Shown here piece after piece: positions 16,614 through 24,972 of a DNA stretch of 64,000 nucleotides. The stretch's first letter is position 1; each line of letters opens with the position of its first letter. The position numbers and the translations under genes are program-made. The notes under the pieces were generated by a model, which had not been told where the DNA came from, did no database searches, and saw only the letters and a list, made by a program, of their open reading frames with translations. Source of the DNA: JAOARY01 sp045345765 (GTDB lineage Bacteria > Bacillota > Clostridia > Peptostreptococcales > Peptostreptococcaceae). Location: positions 3,292,855 through 3,356,854 of the forward strand of contig CP148265.1 in NCBI GenBank assembly GCA_045345765.1, read 5' to 3'.

Positions 16614-17735
16614 TTAAAAATCAAAATTAGAAATCATAGTATACACAGGAATCAAAACTGATAAAATTATTAAAGTTATAAATAAACTTATTATTATTAT
16701 TGATGTAGGTAATATTTTTTCTTCAATATTTTCTAATATATAATCCAGATTTTCTTCATATTCATTTTCTAATATTTTAAAAACTTTATTCTTATCACCT
16801 GTTTCAAAAGATATCTTAAAATAATTTATATATTTTTTATCTAATATCTTATATTTTTTTAATAAAGAACTCAAATCATTCCCTTTATAAAGCTCTTCTT
16901 TCATAAGAATTAATCTCTTGTCTTTTGTGTTTTTAGCTAAAAATTCTATGATTTGCAAACTATTTAAATTTGCTTTTTTTAAAAAACTTATTAATTTAAT
17001 AATCTTATAATTATAAATTAATTTATTTAATTTACAAAAAAATATATTGTCCAAAAAAAATATTTTTTTATCATTAAATATCATAAATGTAAAAATAAAA
17101 GCCAACAATATAAATAATATTATATTTGTATTTATAATTTCTGAAACTTTAAATATAATTTTCAAAAAAATATTTATTTCTATATAGAAACCATCAATTA
17201 ATAATTTTATATTTGGAATCAAAAAACCAAATATAAATAAAAAAACTAAAATCGATGTAGATATTAGTATTTTAGGATAAAATAATTTTGAGTTTAATTT
17301 TTTCTTATGTTTTTTCATCTTTTTATAAAATTTAATAAGATAATCAATTATCTCTTCTTTGGAATCAACAAATTCATTTAATTTTAGTATATTTAAATAA
17401 TAATTATTTAACTTTGTTTTTTCCTTTGCAAAATCTGATAATAAAAGTCCTTTTTCTAAATATTTTTTTAATATCTTTATATTTTCATCTTCTAATATAT
17501 TTAGTATCTTATTAAATGGGATACCTTTTTTCAAAAAAAAATTTATATCCTCTAAAATATCTATAAATTTATCTTCCTTTATTTGTTTTTCATCATAAAA
17601 ATAATCTCTAATAATAAATAATATTTTTTTATCAAAAAAATATTTATTATTAAAAATTTCTTTTTTAGTTTGTAATTCAATAGGTATAAATTTTAATTTT
17701 GACTTAAAATAATAAACTATCAAATACTTTTTCAT
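16614..17735 (-). CDS. pilC: Type IV pilus/competence inner-membrane platform protein (PilC/ComGB)
   Basis: About 373 residues. Three strongly hydrophobic regions (near residues 160-185, 200-225 and 345-372) and two cytoplasmic T2SSF-type helical domains give the layout of PilC/GspF/ComGB, the platform on which the pilus is assembled and which PilB drives. Conserved features are weak because the sequence is very AT-biased. FLKKGIPFNKIL and KISFETGDKNKVFKIL resemble the family's first-domain and second-domain signatures. The likely start is ATG 17735, six bases after AGGTG; a GTG at 17744 is inside that site. It begins one base after the pilB stop. Confidence 0.83.
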   Translation of the reverse strand: MKKYLIVYYFKSKLKFIPIELQTKKEIFNNKYFFDKKILFIIRDYFYDEKQIKEDKFIDILEDINFFLKKGIPFNKILNILEDENIKILKKYLEKGLLLSDFAKEKTKLNNYYLNILKLNEFVDSKEEIIDYLIKFYKKMKKHKKKLNSKLFYPKILISTSILVFLFIFGFLIPNIKLLIDGFYIEINIFLKIIFKVSEIINTNIILFILLAFIFTFMIFNDKKIFFLDNIFFCKLNKLIYNYKIIKLISFLKKANLNSLQIIEFLAKNTKDKRLILMKEELYKGNDLSSLLKKYKILDKKYINYFKISFETGDKNKVFKILENEYEENLDYILENIEEKILPTSIIIISLFITLIILSVLIPVYTMISNFDF

Positions 17736-17736
17736 T

Positions 17737-19356
17737 CTAATCACCTATATAATATAGTGTTTTTAAATATTCTTTAAATGATATTTTTCCATTTAATACA
17801 TACTTTTTTGCTTTTTGATTTATACTTACAAAACCTTTCTCATTTAACATAGCTTTAATATTTTCAATATTTTCATTTCGATCTAATATATTTTTTACAA
17901 ATTCATCAAAATAAAATATTTCATACAAAGCCAAATATCCCTTTACACCACTAAAATTACAATTTTTGCAACCATTTTTTCTATAAAGAAATATATTATC
18001 TTTAATATCTAATTCTTTTTTTTCGTAATCTGTTATTTTATACGCTATTTTACAATCACACAAAGATTTAAACAACCTTTGTGAAATTATTCCCTTTATA
18101 GATTCTTTAATTAAATATCTATCGACTCCCATTTCTAAAAATCTAATTATTGAAGAAATTGAATCTTTTGAATGTACACTTGTAAGCACTAAATGTCCTG
18201 TTATTGAAGCTTTAAAAGCTAGATTCAAAGATTTTTTATCTCTAATTTCTCCTACCATTAAAATATCAGGATCTTGTCTTAACACACTTTTCATAATATT
18301 ATCAAATTCAACTCCTATATTTTCATTTATCTGAATTTGCATAATATCATCAAACTTACATTCAATTGGATCTTCAACTGTCAAAATTCTTTTATCTTCT
18401 TTAGATATATTTTTTAATATAGTATATAATGTAGTTGTTTTCCCGCTCCCTGTAGGTCCTACAAATACAATAAGTCCAGAGCTTAAGTTAGTCATTTTCA
18501 TTATCTTTTCCCTTGTTTTTTCATCCATATTTATTGACTTAAAAGAAAAATCTATATCATTTTTATTTAAAACTCTCATAGCAATACTTTCATCAGAAAG
18601 TACAGGTATAAAAGAAACTCTAAACTCATAATTTTTATATAAAAACTTACCATCTTGAGGAAGCCTTTTTTCTGTTATTTTTAAATTAGATATTAATTTT
18701 ATTCTACTTTTTAAAAGTCCATATGTTTTTTTATTTTTATTTATTATATTTGTTATAACTCCATTTATTCTAAATTTAATTTCTACAAATTCTTCGTATG
18801 GATTAAAATGTATATCACTTACATTCAAATCTATTGCTGTTTTTAATATATTATCTAATAGTTTAACCGTATTTAATTCATTTTTTTCATCCATATAATT
18901 AAAATCTGAAAGATATAGATAATTTTTATTTTGATTTTTTAATTCCATCTCCTTAAAATAATTATCAAAATCAAATTTTTTAGCAATCATTATATTTATA
19001 TTTAAATTTAATTCATACTTTATATAATCTATTAACCACTCTAAAAATGGATTTAACATTATAATATTTAATACTCTATCTTTTATATTTATTGGTATAA
19101 AATAATATATTTTCATCAAATCTAAGGAAAATAATTCTTTTAAATCATCTTCTATTTTAAAATTCTTATATTCAATATTTTGATAACCCAAATTCAAAAG
19201 TTTTGTATTATACAAATTCCAATTAATATCTTTATTTTTTATCAAATAATCAAAAAAATCATAATACATAAAATGATTATCCTTATACTTTCTCTTATGA
19301 GCATCTTCTTCTTTTAATATCTTGTTTTCAAATATAAATCCTTTTAAATTTTTTAT
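17737..19356 (-). CDS. pilB: Pilus assembly ATPase (PilB/GspE/ComGA)
   Basis: Hexameric ATPase that powers pilus extension. Numbering from the chosen start, an N-terminal MshEN-like region is followed by Walker A GPTGSGKTTT (about 300-307), the Asp box VEDPIE (about 327) and Walker B ILMVGEIRD (about 365). The His box is TSVHSKDS (His about 395). Cysteines CDC and CKNC (about 433 and 463) form a zinc-site-like set. The frame is open to 19473, but that upstream part lies in an inverted repeat. The only strong Shine-Dalgarno in the region, AAGGAGG at 19369-19375 counted on the plus strand, points to the ATA at 19354-19356, eight bases downstream. No ATG/GTG/TTG is nearby; the next ATG (YYDFFDYL) is about 30 codons on. 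The start is therefore uncertain, the function is not. Confidence 0.88.
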   Translation of the reverse strand: MKNLKGFIFENKILKEEDAHKRKYKDNHFMYYDFFDYLIKNKDINWNLYNTKLLNLGYQNIEYKNFKIEDDLKELFSLDLMKIYYFIPINIKDRVLNIIMLNPFLEWLIDYIKYELNLNINIMIAKKFDFDNYFKEMELKNQNKNYLYLSDFNYMDEKNELNTVKLLDNILKTAIDLNVSDIHFNPYEEFVEIKFRINGVITNIINKNKKTYGLLKSRIKLISNLKITEKRLPQDGKFLYKNYEFRVSFIPVLSDESIAMRVLNKNDIDFSFKSINMDEKTREKIMKMTNLSSGLIVFVGPTGSGKTTTLYTILKNISKEDKRILTVEDPIECKFDDIMQIQINENIGVEFDNIMKSVLRQDPDILMVGEIRDKKSLNLAFKASITGHLVLTSVHSKDSISSIIRFLEMGVDRYLIKESIKGIISQRLFKSLCDCKIAYKITDYEKKELDIKDNIFLYRKNGCKNCNFSGVKGYLALYEIFYFDEFVKNILDRNENIENIKAMLNEKGFVSINQKAKKYVLNGKISFKEYLKTLYYIGD

Positions 19357-19436
19357 AAAAAAAACCTCCTTCCATTCATAAATTATTTCCAAAAAAATAT
19401 TCAATAAACATAATTTCACAAATTTACAAACAAAAA

Positions 19437-19542
19437 GATGGAGCTTTTTCATTATAAAATTCATATAAAGCATACTGTATTTGAAATTTAAAATAAATAC
19501 AATACATCATTGAATTTTTTCTTAATAAAAAAGCTCCATATC
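19437..19542 (-). terminator. Long inverted repeat between oppA and pilB, possible terminator
   Basis: The arms at 19437-19449 and 19527-19542 are complementary (GGAGCTTTTT core) and enclose about 77 AT-rich bases. On the minus strand the second arm is followed by TTTTT. It may terminate the opp transcript or act as a leader structure for the pilus operon. The loop is too long for a standard terminator, so confidence is low. Confidence 0.35.
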
Positions 19543-19562
19543 TATTCTTTAAATATTTTTAT

Positions 19563-21143
19563 TTATTCTTCTATCCAAGTATTCCAAAAACAAGGTTTAA
19601 ATATATTTCTATATCCTTTTAATTTATTATTTTTAACATGCATTCTGCTATAATCTAATAAATTCATATATGGAACTGATTCCCAAGTTTTATCATAAAA
19701 CTCTTTTACAATTTCAAATCTTTTATCAAAGTCTGTTTCTTCAATCATTCTTGCAAATATTTCATCCATTGTTTTTGAATCCTCATCATCCCAATTAGAT
19801 ATCCATTTATTAGTTCCTGTCCATGCATGCTGAACTTGTGGATCTGATACAGCTTTATAGAAATATGATAAATGTAAATGCCAAGTATCTTTTTTGGATC
19901 TATTTTCTACAACAGTAGGTCTATCAAATAAATTTAATTCAACATTAAAACCTATTTTTTCAAGTTGACTTTTAAGTGCAATAGCTCCTCTTTTTTCTAC
20001 CTTATCATCTTGACCACTTAGTATAATTATCTTTTGTCCATTATAATTAGATTTTTTTAATAAATCTTTAGCCTTCTTTAAATCATATTCGTTATATATT
20101 CCTTTACCTGCATTCTCATCATACCAAATACTTGACTTTGGATATAAACATCCTTGTAAATCCCAAAAATCTTTATTTCCAATCATAGAATAACCTAAAT
20201 CCTCTAAATCAATACCATATGCTAATGCCTTTCTAGCAAACTTATCATCAAATGGTTTATTTGCACAATTTATTATAAGCATTTCCATCCCATCTGGTTT
20301 TACAATAAGTGGTGTTACATCTTTATTTTTTAAAAGCATTTCATATTCGTCTTTCGAACCTTCTTCTGCAAATAAAAATTCCCCTGTTTTAACTCCAGCC
20401 ATTCTAATCGCTTCTTCTTTTATTACTCTAAATTCAATTTCATCTATATAAGCTATTCTTTTTCCATAAAGCCCAGAAGTCTCATTTTCATTTGGAACAT
20501 AATTATCAAATTTTTTCATTCTAACATATTGATCTAATATATAATCATCTAACATATATGGACCTGTTCCTATATGCTCTTTTATTATATTATCTTTATA
20601 TTCATCTATTATTTTCTTTGGTCTTATAACAAGCTTTTGATTAGAAACATGAGATGCTAATATATTTATAAATGGAGCATATGGCTTTTTAAATTCAAAT
20701 GTAAGTTTGTAATCATTATCTATTCTTACTTCTTTTAAATATGGTTTTACCATATTTCCAGCATCATTATTATCTAACCATCTATCAAACGATGCTAATA
20801 CATCCTTTGCTTTCATATTTTCATTATTATGAAATAATACATCTTCTCTTAAAAAAATTTCATATATTTTTCCACCTTCTAAAACTTTATAATCTTTCGC
20901 CAAATGTGGCTTAGCTTCAAATTCATCGCTAAATTCAAACAATCCTTCATACACATGATTCATAACTGCTGCAATAGCCCAATCAGTAGATTTATCTGTA
21001 TCTAAATGAGGTAAAGACATCTTTTGAGCTACAACTAATTTACCACCATATTTTGTAGTTTTTTTACTTTCTTTGACCTCTTTAGTTTGACAACCTGTCA
21101 TAATTAAAGCCAAACTTAATATAAATATAAGTATTTTTTTCAA
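19563..21143 (-). CDS. oppA: Oligopeptide/dipeptide ABC transporter substrate-binding lipoprotein
   Basis: A 526-residue family 5 solute-binding protein. The signal peptide ends in the lipobox LIMTGC, with Cys18 as the lipid anchor. The SBP_bac_5 fold is recognisable through GPYMLDDYILDQYVRMKKFD and FDDKFARKALAYGIDLEDLG. It captures peptides or related ligands outside the membrane and hands them to the OppB/OppC channel. It is 12 bases downstream of oppC. The exact ligand (di-/oligopeptide, nickel, other) cannot be told from sequence alone. Confidence 0.9.
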   Translation of the reverse strand: MKKILIFILSLALIMTGCQTKEVKESKKTTKYGGKLVVAQKMSLPHLDTDKSTDWAIAAVMNHVYEGLFEFSDEFEAKPHLAKDYKVLEGGKIYEIFLREDVLFHNNENMKAKDVLASFDRWLDNNDAGNMVKPYLKEVRIDNDYKLTFEFKKPYAPFINILASHVSNQKLVIRPKKIIDEYKDNIIKEHIGTGPYMLDDYILDQYVRMKKFDNYVPNENETSGLYGKRIAYIDEIEFRVIKEEAIRMAGVKTGEFLFAEEGSKDEYEMLLKNKDVTPLIVKPDGMEMLIINCANKPFDDKFARKALAYGIDLEDLGYSMIGNKDFWDLQGCLYPKSSIWYDENAGKGIYNEYDLKKAKDLLKKSNYNGQKIIILSGQDDKVEKRGAIALKSQLEKIGFNVELNLFDRPTVVENRSKKDTWHLHLSYFYKAVSDPQVQHAWTGTNKWISNWDDEDSKTMDEIFARMIEETDFDKRFEIVKEFYDKTWESVPYMNLLDYSRMHVKNNKLKGYRNIFKPCFWNTWIEE

Positions 21144-21155
21144 TTTTAATCCTCC

Positions 21156-22010
21156 CTATCTCTTTTTTATTTTTGGATCTAAATAATCTCTAAGTCCATC
21201 TCCTAATAAATTAAGTCCCAAAACTATAATCATAATAAATATTCCAGGAAAAATTATTTGTAATGGTGCTATTAACATAAATTCTTTAGCTTCTGTTATC
21301 ATTCCACCTAAACTAGGTTGTGGAAGTTTGATTCCAACACCTAAAAAACTAAGTGCAGCTTCATCAAGTATTGATGTTGCAAATATAAAAGTAGCTTGTA
21401 CTATTATAGGTGCAAGTGAATTTAACAATATATATTTATAGATTATATAAAAATCATTTGCTCCTATGGTTCTAATAGAATCTACTGCTTCTGATTTTTT
21501 TATACTCATAACATTTGCTCTAACAATTCTAGCCATCGTAGGAAAATATGAAAAAGAAAGTGCAAGTATTATATTTCTTTTACCAAACCCCCAAACTGCA
21601 CATAAGGTTATGGCTATTATTATTCCTGGAAAAGCCATGATTCCATCCAAAATTCTCATAAGTATATTATCTAAATAATCATAATATCCAGCAATAACTC
21701 CTATTAATATACCTAAAAAAGTCGATATAAAGACCACCAAAATTCCTATTGTAAGCGAATTTCTAATTCCATAAATTATTCTACTTAAAATATCTCTACC
21801 ATATTGATCTGTTCCAAAAAAATGATTAAAACTAGGGCTTAAAAGTCTTTGACTTCCATTGACCTCAAGTGGATCATATCTTAAAAAATAAGGACCTAAT
21901 AAGGCTATTATAATCATTACACAAATTATTAATCCACCAATTAATATATATGAATTTTCTTTGAAATTAATTTTTTTTACATTCTTTTTTAATAATAAAG
22001 ACCCAAGCAT
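21156..22010 (-). CDS. oppC: Peptide ABC transporter permease OppC/DppC
   Basis: A 284-residue inner-membrane permease with about six membrane segments. The N-terminal pattern GPYFLRYDPLEVNGSQRLLS followed by HFFGTDQYGRDILSR is diagnostic of the OppC/DppC subfamily. The EAA loop is present near residue 200 (SIRTIGANDFYIIYKYILLN). It pairs with the OppB gene upstream and the lipoprotein downstream. No ATPase genes (oppD/oppF) follow. Confidence 0.92.
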   Translation of the reverse strand: MLGSLLLKKNVKKINFKENSYILIGGLIICVMIIIALLGPYFLRYDPLEVNGSQRLLSPSFNHFFGTDQYGRDILSRIIYGIRNSLTIGILVVFISTFLGILIGVIAGYYDYLDNILMRILDGIMAFPGIIIAITLCAVWGFGKRNIILALSFSYFPTMARIVRANVMSIKKSEAVDSIRTIGANDFYIIYKYILLNSLAPIIVQATFIFATSILDEAALSFLGVGIKLPQPSLGGMITEAKEFMLIAPLQIIFPGIFIMIIVLGLNLLGDGLRDYLDPKIKKR

Positions 22011-22103
22011 AAAATACCTCCTTTTTATAAGGACTTATTTCTTTTCCATTAATTAAATTATGAATTTAATTTTACTTTTGCATTTATATAATATAATTTT
22101 TTA

Positions 22104-23048
22104 CTATTTTAATCTTAACCTTGGATTAAATATGGCGTAAGATAAGTCTACAATCAAATTTATAAATAAATATATAAAAGCACTAAATATCATACAAGCT
22201 TGAATAACAGGATAATCTCTATTTATTATAGAGTTGATAGCAAGCGCACCTATTCCATTTATATTAAAAATACTCTCTATTACCCAAGTTCCTCCAAGTA
22301 AAACAGCCATACTAAAACCAATTATTGTAGCTATTGGAATCATAGCATTTTTAAGTGCATGAAAAAATATAACAAAAAACTCACTGATTCCTTTTGCTCT
22401 TGCAGTTCTTATATAATCTTCATTTAAAACTTCTAACATTGAACTTCTTGTCATCCTTGCTATTATCCCACTTTGCATAAAACCAAGTGCTATTGACGGC
22501 AGAACTAAATATTTAAAACAAGAAAATCCTACATCAAAAAAAGATTGATAGCCGTAAATTGGAAACCACATCAATTTTTGACCAAAAAATAATATCAAAA
22601 GTAATGAAAGAAAAAAACTAGGCATAGAAACTCCCAATAAAGATATTCCTATTGTCATTTGATCTATTTTTGTTTTATGATTTATCGCTGCAATTATCCC
22701 AAGTGGTATACCTATTAAAATTCCTATACTTTCTCCTAATATTGCTAGTAATATAGTTGGCTCTAATCTTGAAATCATGATTTCTTTTACATCCTTATGT
22801 AAAAATAAAGATACTCCAAAATCTCCTTTTAAAACTCCTTTTAACCAAATAATAAATTGTTGGTATAATGATTTATCATATCCTAATTTAATTTTTGCCT
22901 CTAATACTTGTTCTTCTGATGCAAAATCTCCAAGCATCATTCTTATTGGATCTCCTGGCATTATCCTTGTTATAAAAAATGATATTATCATAACCATAGT
23001 TATTATAGGTATTAATAAAAGAAATCTCTTTATTATATATTTTTTCAT
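22104..23048 (-). CDS. oppB: Peptide ABC transporter permease OppB/DppB
   Basis: A 314-residue permease with the N-terminal OppB signature (MKKYIIKRFLLLIPI), then MPGDPIRMMLG. The EAA loop is DYIRTARAKGISEFFVIFFH. The likely start is ATG 23048, eight bases after AAGGGG, rather than the TTG two codons upstream. It is the first gene of the opp cluster. An AT-only 13-bp palindrome lies 85 bases upstream at 23135-23166. Confidence 0.92.
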   Translation of the reverse strand: MKKYIIKRFLLLIPIITMVMIISFFITRIMPGDPIRMMLGDFASEEQVLEAKIKLGYDKSLYQQFIIWLKGVLKGDFGVSLFLHKDVKEIMISRLEPTILLAILGESIGILIGIPLGIIAAINHKTKIDQMTIGISLLGVSMPSFFLSLLLILFFGQKLMWFPIYGYQSFFDVGFSCFKYLVLPSIALGFMQSGIIARMTRSSMLEVLNEDYIRTARAKGISEFFVIFFHALKNAMIPIATIIGFSMAVLLGGTWVIESIFNINGIGALAINSIINRDYPVIQACMIFSAFIYLFINLIVDLSYAIFNPRLRLK

Positions 23049-23134
23049 ATACAAAACCCCTTCATAACTCTTTTCTTTAATTTCTACTTTTTAATATTTA
23101 ACCTATTTTATTTATATTAATCAGATTTTTAAAT

Positions 23135-23166
23135 AATATTATAAAAAATTAAATTTTTATAATATT
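23135..23166. repeat. Perfect 13-bp palindrome upstream of oppB
   Basis: AATATTATAAAAA at 23135-23147 and its exact reverse complement at 23154-23166, six bases apart. It lies between the NADH oxidase terminator and oppB. It could be an operator or just a chance AT-rich dyad. Confidence 0.5.
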
Positions 23167-23180
23167 TCCATATCAAAATA

Positions 23181-23234
23181 AAAAAGAATGTCTAAAAATA
23201 TTTAATCAAAAATATTTTTACAACATTCTTTTTA
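23181..23234 (-). terminator. Intrinsic terminator after the NADH oxidase gene
   Basis: Long imperfect stem: AAAGAATGTTGTAAAAATAT pairs with ATATTTTTAGACATTCTTT, followed by a T-run on the minus strand just after the stop codon at 23242. Confidence 0.85.
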
Positions 23235-23241
23235 TATTTTA

Positions 23242-24567
23242 TTAAAGCGCTCCTAAAGCAGCTACATTCAATGTATTCCAAGGTTTGTTATAATGTGGCT
23301 GGAAGAAGAAATCAACAAATGCTAATTCTTCTATAGTCATATTATTTTGAATACAAACAGATAATGTATTGATAGTCTGTGTTAAATCTGCATTAGAACA
23401 AATTTGTCCTCCAAGTATTTTCTTAGAATTCTTATCATAAACTAATTTTAATTTTACATGCTCATAAGTAGGCATAAATTCAGGTCTATTATTTTCTTCA
23501 ATTATTATAGTATCTACATCTAAATTAAGTGCTATTGCTTCTTCCTTTGTTAAACCTGTTGAAGCCATATTATTTTCATATATTTTTATTCCCGAAGTAC
23601 CTTGAGTACCCATGTATTTATATTTCGGCTCTTTCAAATTAAGTCCTACTAAAGTTCCCATTCTTATTGCATTAGTTGCAAGTGGTATATACTTTCTAGT
23701 ATTTGTCGGATTATAATATACACTACAAGCATCTCCTGCTGCATATACATCTTTTTTGCTAGTTTGCATATATTCATCAACAATTATAGCTTTATTATCT
23801 AACATATCTAATTTTCCTTCAAATAGTTTAGTATTTGGTCTAAAACCGATACACATTATAACTAAATCAGCTTCATATTCGCCCTTTGTAGTTATAACTT
23901 TTTTGACCTTAGTATCACCTTCAAATTTAATTACAGTTTGATCTAATGCTAATTTTATTCCTCTTTTTTCAAATGAAGCTTGTGCAATATCTGTAAATTC
24001 TTCATCTAAATATTTTTTTAATATTCTTTTTTCACTATCTATTAATACAACTTCTTTGCCATTATCTTTAAATGCTTCTACAAGTTCTACACCTATATAT
24101 CCAGCTCCAACAACTACAACTTTATTTATATCTTTTGCTCTTTTTATTATTTCATTTGAATGATCATAATTTTTGCAAAGTAAAATATTTTCTAAATGAG
24201 AGTTTTCTATTTTTGGTGTTATTGGCCATGAACCAGTTGTAATTATAAGTTTATCAAAACTATCTTCTAGGATTTCTCCTGTATTTAAATTCTCAACCTT
24301 TAAAACTTTATTATCTAAATCAACATCCAAAACATCATGTTTCATTTTTGTATCTACACCTAAAGATTTTAATTCATCTGGTGAGCTATAAAATAATCCT
24401 TGTGGATCTTTTACAACTCCACCTACATATAATGCTATACCACAAGATAAAAACGATATATTATCATTTCTTTCATACACTGTTATTGTTGCATCTTTAT
24501 ATAAATTTGCAGCATTCTTTATAGCTGCTGTTCCTGCATGAGTACACCCTATTACTGCTATTTTCAT
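23242..24567 (-). CDS. nox: NADH oxidase, FAD-dependent (CoA-disulfide reductase superfamily)
   Basis: A 441-residue flavoprotein of the class that reduces O2 to water with NADH through a cysteine sulfenic acid. The N-terminal FAD site IGCTHAGT includes His10, and the redox Cys42 sits in SFLSCGIAL. The second dinucleotide site is VVGAGYIGVELVEAF, and the FAD-binding DVYAAGDACSV is near residue 275. The C-terminal dimerisation domain ends in FFQPHYNKPWNTLNVAA. It is a single-gene unit with its own promoter and terminator. In an anaerobe it would remove traces of O2 and regenerate NAD+. CoA-disulfide or polysulfide reductase activity is the main alternative. Confidence 0.88.
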   Translation of the reverse strand: MKIAVIGCTHAGTAAIKNAANLYKDATITVYERNDNISFLSCGIALYVGGVVKDPQGLFYSSPDELKSLGVDTKMKHDVLDVDLDNKVLKVENLNTGEILEDSFDKLIITTGSWPITPKIENSHLENILLCKNYDHSNEIIKRAKDINKVVVVGAGYIGVELVEAFKDNGKEVVLIDSEKRILKKYLDEEFTDIAQASFEKRGIKLALDQTVIKFEGDTKVKKVITTKGEYEADLVIMCIGFRPNTKLFEGKLDMLDNKAIIVDEYMQTSKKDVYAAGDACSVYYNPTNTRKYIPLATNAIRMGTLVGLNLKEPKYKYMGTQGTSGIKIYENNMASTGLTKEEAIALNLDVDTIIIEENNRPEFMPTYEHVKLKLVYDKNSKKILGGQICSNADLTQTINTLSVCIQNNMTIEELAFVDFFFQPHYNKPWNTLNVAALGAL

Positions 24568-24628
24568 TTTAACGCCTCCAAAATAAATATTATATGCATT
24601 AAATTTAAATAAAATTTAATATAGATAA

Positions 24629-24657
24629 ATTATAAACGATATCAAAATAAAATTCAA
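24629..24657 (-). promoter_or_regulatory. Promoter of nox
   Basis: TTGAAT (24652-24657), 17-base spacer, TATAAT (24629-24634) on the minus strand, about 60 bases before the ATG. Confidence 0.65.
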
Positions 24658-24810
24658 CACCATTTTGTAATGATTTTATTTTAATTTCCATTACCATTTA
24701 AAATATACCCTTCTATTTCTATAAAAAATCATAATAAATTTATTATTTATATAATATTAATCAAGTATTTAGCATATTCAAAGTCACTTATTCTTTTCTA
24801 TACAAAATAA

Positions 24811-24851
24811 AGGTAGCATAAAAATGAATTTTTTTCATTTTCATACTACCT
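24811..24851. repeat. Hairpin in the 24568-24972 gap
   Basis: The arms AGGTAGcATaaAAATGAA (24811-24828) and its near reverse complement (24834-24851) surround a T-rich loop. It lies in the roughly 400-base gap between nox and the TPR gene. It resembles a second, bidirectional terminator. The rest of the gap holds the nox promoter and the TPR gene terminator; nothing else was seen. Confidence 0.5.
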
Positions 24852-24910
24852 TCAAAAATTAGATTATTTTCTTGCTAAAAATCTTTACCAACACCATTTG
24901 ACAAAGAACC

Positions 24911-24944
24911 AAAAAAACACCCCGATTCTAAAATTGAGGTGTTT
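24911..24944 (-). terminator. Intrinsic terminator after the TPR gene
   Basis: Stem AAACACC / GGTGTTT with an extended C/G-rich top and a run of seven T on the minus strand. Confidence 0.88.
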
Positions 24945-24972
24945 GTGTCACAAATACAAAAATCAAAACAAA

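Noticed and set aside
19369..19395. Eight-codon leader frame ATG AAT GGA... ending in TAA before pilB
   Set aside because: It overlaps the Shine-Dalgarno and could be a coupling peptide, but its length and composition are easily due to chance. It is mentioned only with the start-codon finding.
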